A stretch of 64,000 bases of DNA from Gemmatimonadota bacterium (GCA_003152485.1 PMAE01000065.1:34098-98097), one strand, 5' to 3'; positions 28,590-39,729 are shown, counted from the first letter of the stretch. The notes: generated by a model from the sequence alone, not told the origin. A program made the numbers and translations.

Positions 28590-31312
28590 TGCGACGCGGG
28601 GGGTGGGCACGGACGGCGTTCCTCGTCGGGTTCGCCGCCCAGATCGCGGTGGCGCCGCGCCCGGCGACCGCCCAGAGCCCGGCCGCGGTGCCGCTTGCCC
28701 CGGCCTACGGGCGCGGCGGAATCGCGGTGGCGGAACTCGTCGCCGGACTCGGGACCACGTCGCGTGTCCTGATGATCGGCGCGCATCCGGACGACGAGGA
28801 CACGCGGCTTCTCGCGTGGCTGGCGCGGGGGCAGCACGTGGAGGCGGCGTATCTCTCGCTCACGCGTGGCGACGGCGGGCAGAACCTGATCGGCAACGAA
28901 TTGGGTGACGCGCTGGGTGTGATCCGCACGGAGGAGCTGTTGGCGGCCCGCCGGATCGACGGCGCGCATCAATATTTCACACGTGCCTACGACTTCGGAT
29001 TTTCGAAGACGGCCGCCGAATCGTATTCCCACTGGCCGCACGACTCGCTGCTCAACGATGTGGTGACGGTCGTACGGGCATTTCGGCCGCACGTCATCAT
29101 CGCGGTGTTCTCCGGTACGCCGCGCGACGGGCATGGCCAACACCAGGTCTCCGGGCTGCTGGCCCGCGAGGCGTACGATGCGTCAGGCGACACGGTGCGG
29201 TTCCCCGTGACGCAGTACGGAGCCCCGTGGACGGCGACCAAATTCTATCGGGACCGATCGTATTTTGGTGCCGGCGAGAACTCGCTGGCGATCAACGTCG
29301 GCGCCTACGATCCGTTGTTGGGCGTGACCTATTCCGACATTGCGGCCGCGAGTCGCAGCCAACACAAATCGCAGGGATTCGGCAACATCGGATCCTCGGG
29401 ACCGGCGACCGCCTATCTCTACCGCGACGCGACCCGGGTGAGGGACGGCGTCGCGCCGGGGCACGAGCGATCGATGTTCGACGGGATCGACACCACGTGG
29501 GCTCGCTTTGCCGCAGTCGCGCCGGACGCGGCTACGCGAGGCGCGATCGATTCCATCCCGCTGCTGATTGGACGGATCAGGGCACGCTTCAGAGCGGACG
29601 CCCCGGGCGCGGTGGTCGACGAGCTGTCGCGACTGTGGGAGAAAGAGCTCGTGCTCTACACCCTCGCCGCAGGGCGGGAGCAAGCCGCTCTGGTGCCCGG
29701 CTCGGTACGGGCCAGCAGGGCGGCGGGTACATCCGTCGCACGGCGATCGCGCACCATGAACCTCAATGACGCCGAGACGACGGTCTCGGCATGTATCGCC
29801 CGCCTCGAGCGCGCCATGAATTTGGCGTCAGGCGCGGACCTGTACGCGACGACCGCGCACGATGTGGCGGCGCTCGGCTCGCCTGGCGCACGAGTAGCGG
29901 CCACCGTGGTCAATCACGGTGCGGTGCCCCTGCGGCTTCGGGCGGTGGGCTGGATGACGCCGACCGCGGGTGCGAGCCCGCCCATCACGGCGCCCCATTC
30001 CATCGGCCGCGATAGCACCTGGCGCGACACCGTGGCGGTCAATTCGACGGCCGTGACGCAGCCCTGGTGGTTGGTCACTCCCCGCAAGGGCGACCTGTTC
30101 GCGACACCGGTCTCGCGCATCGCCGAAGACCAGCGAGTGGACGGCGCGAGCGTACTCGTGGGCGTACTCGTGGGGGTGGAGACATCCGCTGGCACCACTG
30201 CATCACGGAGCATGGATTTTCAGTCGTTGGCCATCGAGCGCATTGCCGACCCGACGCGCGGTGAAGTCGACCGGCCGCTGGCCTTCGTTCCCGCCATCTC
30301 CCTCACGCTCGATCGCACGGTAGAATACGTGCCTGCTGGCGCGCCCATCGACCGGCCCATCCAAGTGCTCGTGCGATCCGGTGTCGACTCGGCGCGCGAG
30401 GTGACGGTGTCGCTGCAATTGCCACGGGGCCTCGTCCCGGATACGGTCAGCCGCCACGTCATGGTCCCGGCGCACGGGACGCGACGCGTTGATTTCCGAA
30501 TCACGGGCGCATTGTCGCCTGGCCAGGTCACATTGAGCGCGACGGCCGAGAGTAACGGGGCCACGTTCACCATGGGCTACATCCCGATCGAGTACGACCA
30601 TATCCGACCGCAGAAGATGTACCGGCCGGCCGTGATGGCCCTCAGCGTCGCCGACATCAAGGTTCCACCGGGCCTGACGGTCGCCTATATCGCGGGCGTC
30701 GGCGACAACGTGGAGCCCATGCTTGAACAGCTAGGCTTGCACGTGACCGTGCTCGACCCGGCATCCCTCCCGACGGCGGATCTGTCTCGATACACGACGG
30801 TCGTCGTGGGGCCTCGGGCCTACGAGGCGAGCGCAGACCTCGTGACGAACAACGGACGATTGCTCGATTTCGCCCGGAACGGCGGAACACTGGTGGTGCA
30901 ATACGGTCAATACGAGATGACGGGGTCGGCGATCATGCCGTATCCGATCACCCTCGACCGACCGGCTGCCCGCGTGACGGACGAGAACGCACCGGTCCGG
31001 GTTCTCGATCCGGCGTCGCCGCTGCTCTCCGCGCCGAACAGGGTGACGGATTCGGATTTCGCCGGGTGGGTGCAGGAACGATCGCTCTACATGCCGCATA
31101 CGTTCGATCCGCACTACCATGCGGTGTTGGCGATGAACGACCCTGATGAGGCGAGCAACGATGGCGCGATCCTCGTGGCATCCCTGGGCAAGGGGACCTA
31201 CGTGTATACGACGCTCTCGTTTTTCCGGCAGCTTCCCGCGGGCCTGCCGGGCGCGGCGCGACTGTTCGTGAATTTGTTGGGAGCGGGGCGTCGGTGCTGC
31301 GACGCCATGTGA
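28589..31312 (+). CDS. Large exported PIG-L family deacetylase
   Basis: GTG 28589 overlaps the sucA stop; signal peptide; VLMIGAHPDDEDTRLLAWLARGQHVEAAYLSLTRGDGGQNLIGNELG...GTPRDGHGQHQVSG. Confidence 0.88.
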   Translation: MRRGGWARTAFLVGFAAQIAVAPRPATAQSPAAVPLAPAYGRGGIAVAELVAGLGTTSRVLMIGAHPDDEDTRLLAWLARGQHVEAAYLSLTRGDGGQNLIGNELGDALGVIRTEELLAARRIDGAHQYFTRAYDFGFSKTAAESYSHWPHDSLLNDVVTVVRAFRPHVIIAVFSGTPRDGHGQHQVSGLLAREAYDASGDTVRFPVTQYGAPWTATKFYRDRSYFGAGENSLAINVGAYDPLLGVTYSDIAAASRSQHKSQGFGNIGSSGPATAYLYRDATRVRDGVAPGHERSMFDGIDTTWARFAAVAPDAATRGAIDSIPLLIGRIRARFRADAPGAVVDELSRLWEKELVLYTLAAGREQAALVPGSVRASRAAGTSVARRSRTMNLNDAETTVSACIARLERAMNLASGADLYATTAHDVAALGSPGARVAATVVNHGAVPLRLRAVGWMTPTAGASPPITAPHSIGRDSTWRDTVAVNSTAVTQPWWLVTPRKGDLFATPVSRIAEDQRVDGASVLVGVLVGVETSAGTTASRSMDFQSLAIERIADPTRGEVDRPLAFVPAISLTLDRTVEYVPAGAPIDRPIQVLVRSGVDSAREVTVSLQLPRGLVPDTVSRHVMVPAHGTRRVDFRITGALSPGQVTLSATAESNGATFTMGYIPIEYDHIRPQKMYRPAVMALSVADIKVPPGLTVAYIAGVGDNVEPMLEQLGLHVTVLDPASLPTADLSRYTTVVVGPRAYEASADLVTNNGRLLDFARNGGTLVVQYGQYEMTGSAIMPYPITLDRPAARVTDENAPVRVLDPASPLLSAPNRVTDSDFAGWVQERSLYMPHTFDPHYHAVLAMNDPDEASNDGAILVASLGKGTYVYTTLSFFRQLPAGLPGAARLFVNLLGAGRRCCDAM

Positions 31313-32337
31313 CGGGTGCGCGAGGGTGCATGATCGCGCTCCTCCTCGTCGCCGCCTCCAGCTGTTCCCACGACCACCGGACTATCGTGCTGGTGTACTC
31401 GCCACACGGCAAGGAGCTGTTGGAGGATTACGCCAACCGATTCATGCGGGTCCATCCCGATATCGATCTCCAGTGGGACGATATGGGATCGACCGAGGTG
31501 CTGGACCGGGTGCGCGCGGAACGCGACAACCCGCAGGCCGACGTCTGGTTTGGCTCGCCCTCCGAGTTGTTCGAACGGGCGACGCGCGAGGGGTTGCTCG
31601 AAGCCTACACGCCGACGTGGGCATCGGAGGTGCCGTCCGAAGCGCACGACACGGCCAATTTCTGGTTCGGCACCTATCTCACCCCCGAGGTGATCGGATA
31701 CAACACCGAGGTGGTCACCGCCGCCGAGGCGCCGAAGGATTGGGACGATGTGCTCGAGCCGCGCTGGAAAGGGAAGCTCGTCCTCCGCGACCCGGTGGCT
31801 TCGGGCGGCATGCGGGCCATCTTCGGCGCCATCCTCGAGCGGTCGATCGCGGCGACCGGCTCGACGGCCGCAGGGTGGAATTGGCTCCGTCGGCTCGATG
31901 CCAACACCAAGGAGTACACGCTCAATCCGACGATTCTGTACCAGAAACTCGCCCGTCGCGAGGGGGTCGTCACGCTGTTCAACATGCCGGACTTGGCGAC
32001 GCTGCAGCAGCGCGCGCATATCCCCGTGAGCTACGTTTTTCCGGAGAGTGGGACGCCACTGCTCGTGGACGGGATCGCGATCGTGAAAGGGACGCGTCAT
32101 CCCAATGAAGCCCGCGCGTTTTACGAGTTCGTCACCACCCAGCCCATGCTGCTCGTCGCGGCGCGGGATCATCTCCGGATCCCAGCCCGCATCGACATCG
32201 ACGATGATTCGTTACCGGCGTGGATCCGCACCGCGCGCCAACAGATGAAGCCGATGCCCATGAATCGCGCCATGCTGGCGGACAGTCTCGACGAGTGGAT
32301 GACGTACTGGGACTCTCACATCCGGCACCGAGGCTAG
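31294..32337 (+). CDS. Iron(III)-type ABC transporter substrate-binding lipoprotein (start may be ATG 31330)
   Basis: Lipobox-like LLLVAASSC; VYSPHGKELLEDYANRFMRVHPDIDLQWDDMGSTEVLDRVRAERDNPQADVWFGSPSELFERATREGLLEAY. Confidence 0.85.
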   Translation: MLRRHVTGARGCMIALLLVAASSCSHDHRTIVLVYSPHGKELLEDYANRFMRVHPDIDLQWDDMGSTEVLDRVRAERDNPQADVWFGSPSELFERATREGLLEAYTPTWASEVPSEAHDTANFWFGTYLTPEVIGYNTEVVTAAEAPKDWDDVLEPRWKGKLVLRDPVASGGMRAIFGAILERSIAATGSTAAGWNWLRRLDANTKEYTLNPTILYQKLARREGVVTLFNMPDLATLQQRAHIPVSYVFPESGTPLLVDGIAIVKGTRHPNEARAFYEFVTTQPMLLVAARDHLRIPARIDIDDDSLPAWIRTARQQMKPMPMNRAMLADSLDEWMTYWDSHIRHRG

Positions 32338-32343
32338 CGCACC

Positions 32344-33552
32344 ATGTCCGGCGCCGGATCGCTTGCCCTCACGGACATCACCCGACGGTTCGGGGAGCCG
32401 ACTGTCGCGCCGGCGGTGGACCACGTCACGCTCAGCGTCGCCGAGGGCGAGCTGCTCGCGCTCGTGGGCGCGTCGGGGTCTGGAAAGACGACGACGCTCC
32501 GCATCGCCGCCGGCTACGAGCCGGCCGATGAAGGACGGGTCGAGCTAGATGGCCGCGACATCACGCGGCTTCCGCCGCAAAAGCGCGACTTCGGCATGGT
32601 ATTCCAACACTACGCGCTGTTCCCGCACCTCTCGGTCGAGGACAACGTCGCGTTCGGGCTCGAAGCGCGTGGAGTCGGACGCAGCGATCGGATCACTCGG
32701 GCGCGGGGCGCCTTGGCCGGCGTGGGACTCTCCGGCGCGGGACGCCGTCCGATCCAATCACTCTCGGGTGGCGAGCAGCAGCGGGTCGCCGTGGCCCGGG
32801 CGTTGGTGATCGAGCCCCGGGTGTTGCTACTCGACGAACCCCTCTCGAATCTCGACCCGACGTTACGCCAGGCGATGCGCGACGAGTTGCGCTCGATTCT
32901 GCGTCGCCAGCGGGTCACCGCGCTCTTCGTTACCCACGATCAGGAAGACGCGTTCGCGATCGCGGATCGCGTGGCGCTCATGGATCGAGGGCGCGTGATC
33001 CAAGTCGGCACGCCGGAAATGCTCTATGACGCACCCGCGACGCGTGCCGTAGCGCAGTTCGTGGGGCGGTCCACGCTCGTCCCGGCGCATGGGGAAGGGG
33101 ACCACGCGGTGATCACGATCGGGAGCGTCTCGTGCCGGGTGCGCGCTGTGTGCTCGTCCGGGTCACCGGGGCCCGGCTCGCTCGCCGTGCTGCGACCCGA
33201 GGGGCTTGGCCTCGCCCCGCCGGATTGGCCCGGCGCGTGGCCGGGCATCGTGCGGACGCGGCGGTTCGTGGGCGCGGTCTACGCCTATCGGGTCGCGGTC
33301 GCGGACAACCTGGTATTCGAAGTGCTGGCACCCGACAAGCTGGCAGAGGAAGGCGATCGGGTCGCCGTGCGCATCTTGCGACAACCGGTCGCGCTCGTGT
33401 GCGATGAGGGTCCGCCGACGGCGCCCCCCGCGGCGCTCGGCGCGGAGCCGGTCGCGTCGTCTGATACGGTCAGCACACTGCGAGCATCGGCGTCGCCGGC
33501 ATTGGCGTCGCCGGCATCGGGGTCGATCCGACCGGGTGTCAGCCGTGCGTAA
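32344..33552 (+). CDS. ABC transporter ATP-binding protein (FbpC/PotA-like)
   Basis: GASGSGKTTTLRIAAG; LSGGEQQRVAVARAL; VLLLDEPLSNLDPTLRQAMRDELRSI; C-terminal TOBE-like region. Confidence 0.92.
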   Translation: MSGAGSLALTDITRRFGEPTVAPAVDHVTLSVAEGELLALVGASGSGKTTTLRIAAGYEPADEGRVELDGRDITRLPPQKRDFGMVFQHYALFPHLSVEDNVAFGLEARGVGRSDRITRARGALAGVGLSGAGRRPIQSLSGGEQQRVAVARALVIEPRVLLLDEPLSNLDPTLRQAMRDELRSILRRQRVTALFVTHDQEDAFAIADRVALMDRGRVIQVGTPEMLYDAPATRAVAQFVGRSTLVPAHGEGDHAVITIGSVSCRVRAVCSSGSPGPGSLAVLRPEGLGLAPPDWPGAWPGIVRTRRFVGAVYAYRVAVADNLVFEVLAPDKLAEEGDRVAVRILRQPVALVCDEGPPTAPPAALGAEPVASSDTVSTLRASASPALASPASGSIRPGVSRA

Positions 33553-35206
33553 GCGATCCGCGTTGTGGATCGCGATCCCGCTGTTGGTTCTGCTGGTATT
33601 AGTGGTCGTCTATCCCAATGTCGCGGTGGTGGCGGGAAGCTTTGGCCGGGGACTCGGCTACTGGCGCGCGTTCGCGTCCAGTCCCTCCGATCGCGAAGCG
33701 CTGTGGACGAGCCTCTGGATCTCCGTCGTCTCGGTCGTCGCGTCGGTCGCCGTTGGCCTCCCGTTGGCATTCCTGATGACGCGGACGGAGTTTCGTGGCC
33801 GGCGGGTCCTGCAGGCGGCCGCCACGTTGCCCGGGGCGCTGCCACCATTGGTGGGAGTCATCGCCTTTCTCTTCCTCTACGGTGAGAGCGGCGTCGTCAC
33901 CCGCGTCGTCCAACTAATCCTGCGTCGCGATGCACCGCCGTGGACGTTCTCCGGGGCGTGGGCCATCGTGTTCGTCCACGCATACACGATGTACGTCTAC
34001 GTGTACCTGTTCGTGTCGGCGGGGCTCGAGCGCTACGACAGTGCGCTCGACGAAGCGGCGTCGGGACTCGGGGCCGGGGCGTTCCGGCGATTGCGCCGGG
34101 TGACGCTGCCGATGCTGACCCCCGCACTCGCGGGCGCGTGCCTCCTGGTGTTCATGAGTTCCCTCGGCTCCTTTTCGGCCCCGTACGTCTTCGGCGGGGG
34201 ACTCCGGGTGCTGGCAACGCAGATCGTCACCTCGCGGCTGAATGGCGCGATGGGTGTCGCTTACGTGGAGACGACGGTGCTCGCGGTGAGTGCGGTGGCG
34301 GCGCTGGCGCTGCTACGGTGGTTCGAGGGGCGTCGGCGATATGCGGCGAGCGGGAAAGGGCGTGCGTTGCGGGTCCCGTTTCGGTCGCCCCTGGCTCGCG
34401 CACTCACGCTGCCGGTAGCCGTGATCGTGGTGCTCGTGTTGGTGCTTCCCCACCTCATGATCATTCTCGTGTCGTTCGCCCGAGACGGCGCGTGGACGAC
34501 CCAGGTCCTGCCGCCCGAATACACGTGGGACAACTTCCGACGACTGGCGACCGACGCATCGCTGCTGCGCCCCATCCGCAACAGCGTGATCATGACACTG
34601 CTCGCAACCGCCGGAAACGTCATCGTGTGCTCGGTGGCCGCGTACCTGCTCGTCTTCCGCCGTTTTCCCGGCCGCCGTCTGCTCGGCGTGTTGGTCGCAT
34701 TGCCGTGGGCGATCCCGCCGACCGCGATCGCGATCGGGCTCGCGTCAACGTTCAATCGTACGGATCTCTCGACCGCGCGCATCCTGCTCGTCGGCACCTT
34801 CTGGATCTTGCCGCTCGCATACTTCATCCGGGGAGTGCCGTTGGTCGCGTCCGCGGTAGAGGGCTCACTCCGGCAGCTCGATCCTTCACTCGAGGAAGCG
34901 GCCCGGGGCTTGGGGGCCGGCTGGTGGCAGACGCTGCGACACGTGATCTACCCCGCAGCACGTCCCGGCCTGGTGGCGGGCGCAACGCTGGCCGCGATCA
35001 CGGCGATCGGCGAATTCGTGGCGAGCGAAGTGTTGTACACCCACACCAGCCGTCCGATCTCGGTCGAGATCCTGGCTCAGGTCCGCGCGTTTGCGTTCGG
35101 CACCGCGGCCGCGTACAGCGTTGTGCTCATCGGCATCGTGTTGCTGATCACGCTGCTCGCGCGCGCGGCGGAAGGGCGCCGTGGGGTCATGGCGTTAAGG
35201 AGTTAG
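33536..35206 (+). CDS. Iron-type ABC transporter permease (FbpB-like, two permease halves)
   Basis: Two related halves with EAA-type loops (SALDEAASGLGAGAFRRLRRVTLPML; PSLEEAARGLGAGWWQTLRHVIYPAARPG); GTG start at 33536 or 33545. Confidence 0.9.
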   Translation: MSAVRKRSALWIAIPLLVLLVLVVVYPNVAVVAGSFGRGLGYWRAFASSPSDREALWTSLWISVVSVVASVAVGLPLAFLMTRTEFRGRRVLQAAATLPGALPPLVGVIAFLFLYGESGVVTRVVQLILRRDAPPWTFSGAWAIVFVHAYTMYVYVYLFVSAGLERYDSALDEAASGLGAGAFRRLRRVTLPMLTPALAGACLLVFMSSLGSFSAPYVFGGGLRVLATQIVTSRLNGAMGVAYVETTVLAVSAVAALALLRWFEGRRRYAASGKGRALRVPFRSPLARALTLPVAVIVVLVLVLPHLMIILVSFARDGAWTTQVLPPEYTWDNFRRLATDASLLRPIRNSVIMTLLATAGNVIVCSVAAYLLVFRRFPGRRLLGVLVALPWAIPPTAIAIGLASTFNRTDLSTARILLVGTFWILPLAYFIRGVPLVASAVEGSLRQLDPSLEEAARGLGAGWWQTLRHVIYPAARPGLVAGATLAAITAIGEFVASEVLYTHTSRPISVEILAQVRAFAFGTAAAYSVVLIGIVLLITLLARAAEGRRGVMALRS

Positions 35207-35258
35207 CTTTCCTGGGTAACGCGGCGCGACTCGCGCCCGTGCACGCAGCGAGGGCACC

Positions 35259-36599
35259 ATGGCTCGGGCTCGGGTAGTAATAGTCGGCGGCGGGTTCGGG
35301 GGGTTTACGGCGGCCCGGCGGCTCAGTCGGGCGGCGGTCGATATCACGCTCGTCGATCGGACGAACCACCATCTCTTCCAGCCGCTGCTCTACCAGGTCG
35401 CGACGGCCACCCTCTCGCCGACGGATATCATGGTCCCCATTCGCTGGGGACTCCGTCGGCAGAAGAACGCCAACGTGATTCTGGGCGAGGCGACAGCGGT
35501 GGACGTGGCCCGGCGCGTGGTGGTGCTCGATGGCGGTCGGGCTGAATTGCCATACGACTACGCCATCATCGCCACCGGCGCTCGACACTCGTATTTCGGG
35601 CACCCGGAGTGGGAGGCGTTGGCCCCCGGCCTCAAGAGCATCGAAGACGCGCTCGATGTGCGCAATCGGTTCCTGCTCGCGTTCGAAGAGGCGGAGCGTA
35701 CCGATGATGACGCGGAGCGCCGGGCGTACCAGACCTTCGTCGTCATCGGCGGCGGCCCGACCGGTGTCGAGCTCGCTGGGATGCTGCCCGAAGTCGCCAA
35801 ACCGATGCGTCGCGACTACCGGCGCATCGATACCCGTCAGACCCGGGTGCTTCTGCTGGAGGGTGGCCCGCGCATCCTGCCGGCCTTTCCGCAGGCGCTG
35901 TCGGATCACGCGAAGCGGGACCTGGAGAAATTGGGAGTAGAGGTCCGTACGAACGCCCGCGTCACGCACGTCGAACCGGATGGTGTACACGTGGGGGGCG
36001 AGCATATCCGTGCCCGCACGGTGTTCTGGGCCGCGGGGAACGCCGCGTCCAAGCTCGCCAAGACACTCGGCGCACCACTCGATGAGGTGGGTCGCGTCAA
36101 AGTGACGCCGGATCTCTCGCTTCCGGGCCACCCCGAGGTATTCGTCGTCGGTGATCTGGCGACGGTGCCGCGCGACGGTGGGACGTTCGTGCCGGGCGTG
36201 GCCCAGGGTGCGATTCAGGAGGGTCGGGTCGCGGCCGACAACGTGATCGCCCGTCTCGCGGGCCGCCCCACGCAGCTGTTCACCTATTTCAACAAGGGTG
36301 ACCTGGCATCCATCGGCCGGCACCGGGCGATCGCGAACTTCGGCTTCCTTCAAGTCACGGGTTACGCGGCGTGGCTGATGTGGCTGTTCATCCACGTCCT
36401 CTATCTCGTCGGGTTCCGAAACCGCGTCAGCGTGCTCCTCCAATGGGCGTACGCCTATTTCACCTTTCAGCGCGGCATGCGGTTGATCACGAACTACGCC
36501 CGGCAATGGGACGGGACGGTGGCAGTCGGCGGGAAGTATTTGAGCGCGGACGCCGAGCTGGCGGTGGCGAAGCAGAGGGAAGCGGTGGGGAGTCGGTAG
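35259..36599 (+). CDS. ndh: Type II NADH dehydrogenase / FAD-dependent oxidoreductase
   Basis: ARVVIVGGGFGGFTAARRLSRAAVDITLVDRTNHHLFQPLLYQVATATLSPTDI...VVIGGGPTGVELAGML...VFVVGDLATV; C-terminal hydrophobic segment. Confidence 0.93.
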   Translation: MARARVVIVGGGFGGFTAARRLSRAAVDITLVDRTNHHLFQPLLYQVATATLSPTDIMVPIRWGLRRQKNANVILGEATAVDVARRVVVLDGGRAELPYDYAIIATGARHSYFGHPEWEALAPGLKSIEDALDVRNRFLLAFEEAERTDDDAERRAYQTFVVIGGGPTGVELAGMLPEVAKPMRRDYRRIDTRQTRVLLLEGGPRILPAFPQALSDHAKRDLEKLGVEVRTNARVTHVEPDGVHVGGEHIRARTVFWAAGNAASKLAKTLGAPLDEVGRVKVTPDLSLPGHPEVFVVGDLATVPRDGGTFVPGVAQGAIQEGRVAADNVIARLAGRPTQLFTYFNKGDLASIGRHRAIANFGFLQVTGYAAWLMWLFIHVLYLVGFRNRVSVLLQWAYAYFTFQRGMRLITNYARQWDGTVAVGGKYLSADAELAVAKQREAVGSR

Positions 36600-36665
36600 C
36601 GCTACCTACCAAGCGTCACCCAGGCCATTTCTAACGAACGCGATTGGGTGATCGCGGCCGCACGG

Positions 36666-37943
36666 CTAACTGCGCGCGCCGGTGCCGGCAGGGGTTACGG
36701 ACGCGACTTCGGCGGTGGCGGGGATCGGGCCGGATGGGGTGGGTATGGTCGCCACGCCGGCGGTGTCGGGCGTCATGTACGCCTCGAGATTCGTGCCCAG
36801 GAGCAGCGTCGCGGCAACCAATACCGCGCCCGCCCAGAAGGGCGCGCCGGGATTTAAATGATCGTAAAGGAGGCCGGCGCCGAGGGGAAAGATCACGCGC
36901 GTAATGCCGCCAAAGGTCTGCTGCGTACCCATGAACAGTCCCCGCTCATCTGCGGAAATGACGCGCGACAGCATGGCGGTGACGCACGGGAAGGTGAATG
37001 CCGTTCCGAGCGGGAGGAGGACGACGACGGCGGCGAGTATCGGAAGGGTCGGCGCAAGGGGGATCAGGATGAGCCCCGCGGCGAGGAGGACGATCCCTAT
37101 CCTGGACAGCCGCGGCTCGCCGAACTTGTCGATGGCCGGGCCGAGGATGAAGGCCCGGGTGACCATACTCATCACGCCCAAGTAGGTGAAGACCCATCCG
37201 ATCGAGGCGGCGGTGACACCGAACCGCTTGGCCAGGAAGAGCGCGAGGATCGACATCGCGGCCATGAACGCACCGATCCCGACCGCGTAGATCCAGATCA
37301 GTCGCGATGCGGGCGCATCCGAGTGCCGAATCACCCCCCAGATCACGGTCCGCGACCGGCCGCGCGGCTCAATGCGGCTGCGTGCGGCCCGGGCGATCAC
37401 GTGCGATTCGCGCAGATACCTCCACGCGAAAAACATGTTCGCGACGCAGATCACGGCCGCGAGTACTCCCGGTGCGGCGTGTCCCAACGAGAGATCATGG
37501 CCGTTGACCCACAAGTGTCGCAGCCCCAGCACGAGCGCACCAGAGCCAAGCAACGGGCCGATGGCGACGCCAAGATTCGTGGCCGCGGAGACCCAGCCCA
37601 GCGCGCGGGCGCGGTTCTTTGGCTCCGTCGAGTCGGCGACGTAGGCTTGCACGACACCGACGGTGCCGCCGCCCGCACCCTGAACGATGCGCGACACGAA
37701 GAGCATCGTGAGCGAGTTCGCGTACGCGAAAATGACGTACGAGACCGCGGATGCGCCGAGGGCAATGAGAAGCGCGGGACGCCGGCCGTATCGATCGGAG
37801 AACCGCCCCCACAACGGAGCGGACAACAGCGTGGCAAGGGAGAACGCCGACACCAACATCGTGTAGGTGAACCCGTTCGCTCCCAAGCGCGTCGCATAGA
37901 ACGGGAGCAGCGGGACCACCATCAGCGTCCCCATCATGTCCAC
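36666..37943 (-). CDS. Major facilitator superfamily transporter
   Basis: LWGRFSDRYGRRPALLIALGASAVSYVIFAYANSLTMLFVSRIVQGAGGG...YVADSTEPKNRARALGWVSAATNLGVAIGPLLG. Confidence 0.92.
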   Translation of the reverse strand: MDMMGTLMVVPLLPFYATRLGANGFTYTMLVSAFSLATLLSAPLWGRFSDRYGRRPALLIALGASAVSYVIFAYANSLTMLFVSRIVQGAGGGTVGVVQAYVADSTEPKNRARALGWVSAATNLGVAIGPLLGSGALVLGLRHLWVNGHDLSLGHAAPGVLAAVICVANMFFAWRYLRESHVIARAARSRIEPRGRSRTVIWGVIRHSDAPASRLIWIYAVGIGAFMAAMSILALFLAKRFGVTAASIGWVFTYLGVMSMVTRAFILGPAIDKFGEPRLSRIGIVLLAAGLILIPLAPTLPILAAVVVLLPLGTAFTFPCVTAMLSRVISADERGLFMGTQQTFGGITRVIFPLGAGLLYDHLNPGAPFWAGAVLVAATLLLGTNLEAYMTPDTAGVATIPTPSGPIPATAEVASVTPAGTGARS

Positions 37944-38214
37944 GCAGGCCGTGACGAGGAGGACCAGGAGCTTGGAGTCGACCTTCTGATACTGGATCAG
38001 GGCATACCTGTGGTGGGCGCGGCAGATGACCCGGGAGCGCTGCCGCGCCCGGTGGAACTGAATCTAACGGACACCAGCCGAGTGAGTTTGGTTGCCGCGA
38101 CGCAGCGCGGTGGCGTTCGCCACCGTTGCCTCGGGGACCCGCCGACGCCGACTACGTCTCGACGCTGCTTATATTTAGCACGAGTGGGACCCCAACGCCC
38201 GTTGCCCATCGCCG

Positions 38215-39729
38215 ATGCCTGATCGCATTCGTACGCGCTTCCTCGTGGTGGGTAGTGGCGTGGCCGGGCTCCACACGGCGTGGCGAGCCGCCGAGCATGG
38301 TCCGGTGATCGTGCTGACGAAGCGGTCGTTGTTCGATTCGGCTACCGCGTACGCGCAGGGGGGGATCGCGGCCGCGCTGGGCGCGGGCGATTCGCCGGAG
38401 TTGCATCGCCGGGACACGCTGGCCGCTGGGGCCGCCTTGTGCGACGCAGCCGCCGTGAAGGTCTTGGTCGAAGAGGGGCCGGCCCGCGTGCGGGAGCTGT
38501 CCGCCGCCGGCGCCGATTTCGACCTCGCACCGAACGGCAAGTTCATCCTGGGCCGCGAGGCAGCGCACTCCAGGAAGCGGATCGTGCACGCGCATGGCGA
38601 CCAAACGGGGGCCGAGGTGGCCCGCACGTTGATCCGCCGAGTCACGGAGAGCGAGGGTGTCGAGGTCATGGAGACGACCCGCGTCCTCGATCTGATCGTC
38701 GAGGACGGCGAGTGTGTCGGGGTGCGAGCCAGTGTGTCGGGGCGGGCGGTGGAAATCCTCGCCGACGCGACGGTGCTGGCGACCGGCGGCTGCGGACAGG
38801 TGTATCGGTACACCACGAACCCGCAGGTTGCAACCGGTGACGGATTCGCGATCGCGCTGCGCGCCGGGGTGCGGCTCGCCGACATGGAGTTCGTTCAGTT
38901 TCATCCCACCGCGCTGGCGACGCCGGAGAATCCGCTCGCCCTCATCTCCGAGGCGGTACGAGGGGAGGGGGCGATCCTCCTCAACTCCGCGGGCGTCCGA
39001 TTCATGCCGGAGCGTCACCGATTGGCCGAGTTGGCGCCCCGCGATGTCGTCGCGCGGGAGATTTTTCGAGAGCAGGAGTCAGGCGGCCCGGTGTATCTCG
39101 ATGCCCATCGGCTGGGGGCCACGTTCGAGCACCGGTTCCCGGGGATCTTCGCGCTGTGTCGGGCGCGAGGCATCGACCCGCGGTCGGACCTCATCCCAGT
39201 GACGCCCGCTGCGCACTACATCATGGGTGGCGTGGTGACTGACCTCGCCGGACGATCGAGCCTCGCGCGCCTGTACGCCTGCGGCGAGGTCTCGCGTACG
39301 GGCGTGCATGGCGCGAACCGGCTGGCCTCCAATTCGTTGCTGGAGGGTTTGGTCTTTGCCGAGCGGGTGGCCCGTGATCTGGTATCCGCCTCGCCCCTGC
39401 GGGCCGCGCTACCAGCTCCGGAGGCGTGGCGAGTGCCGTTGCTGGTGGATCGCGGAGCGGCGCAGGTGGCCGCGGATGCGATTCGACGCGTGATGTGGGA
39501 GGACGCGGGCATCGTGCGGACCGCCGCGGGATTGCGGGGATGTATCGAACAGCTCGATGACATCGCGCATCGCCTGCCCAATGGCGCGACCGAGGAGACG
39601 AACATGGTGGACACGTCGCTGCTGATCGCCGAGGCGGCGCTGCTGCGCAAGGAATCACGCGGCGGCCATCATCGCGCGGACTTCCCCAAGGCGAAGCGGA
39701 AGTGGCAGCGCCGGCATATCGAATGGTGA
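38215..39729 (+). CDS. nadB: L-aspartate oxidase
   Basis: [48 protein letters not shown]...[50 protein letters not shown]. Confidence 0.96.
   Translation: MPDRIRTRFLVVGSGVAGLHTAWRAAEHGPVIVLTKRSLFDSATAYAQGGIAAALGAGDSPELHRRDTLAAGAALCDAAAVKVLVEEGPARVRELSAAGADFDLAPNGKFILGREAAHSRKRIVHAHGDQTGAEVARTLIRRVTESEGVEVMETTRVLDLIVEDGECVGVRASVSGRAVEILADATVLATGGCGQVYRYTTNPQVATGDGFAIALRAGVRLADMEFVQFHPTALATPENPLALISEAVRGEGAILLNSAGVRFMPERHRLAELAPRDVVAREIFREQESGGPVYLDAHRLGATFEHRFPGIFALCRARGIDPRSDLIPVTPAAHYIMGGVVTDLAGRSSLARLYACGEVSRTGVHGANRLASNSLLEGLVFAERVARDLVSASPLRAALPAPEAWRVPLLVDRGAAQVAADAIRRVMWEDAGIVRTAAGLRGCIEQLDDIAHRLPNGATEETNMVDTSLLIAEAALLRKESRGGHHRADFPKAKRKWQRRHIEW

Noticed and set aside
30150-30180. Short direct duplication gcgtactcgtggg (VLVGVLVG) in the PIG-L gene
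   Set aside because: Only two short copies within coding sequence; low information and no clear functional implication.
33485-33525. Short direct duplication gcgtcgccggcat near the end of the iron-type ATPase gene
   Set aside because: Two to three short copies in a low-complexity linker; ordinary slippage product.
36858-38222. 454-aa plus-strand ORF opposite the MFS gene
   Set aside because: Highly charged, no domain; antisense to a clear MFS transporter.
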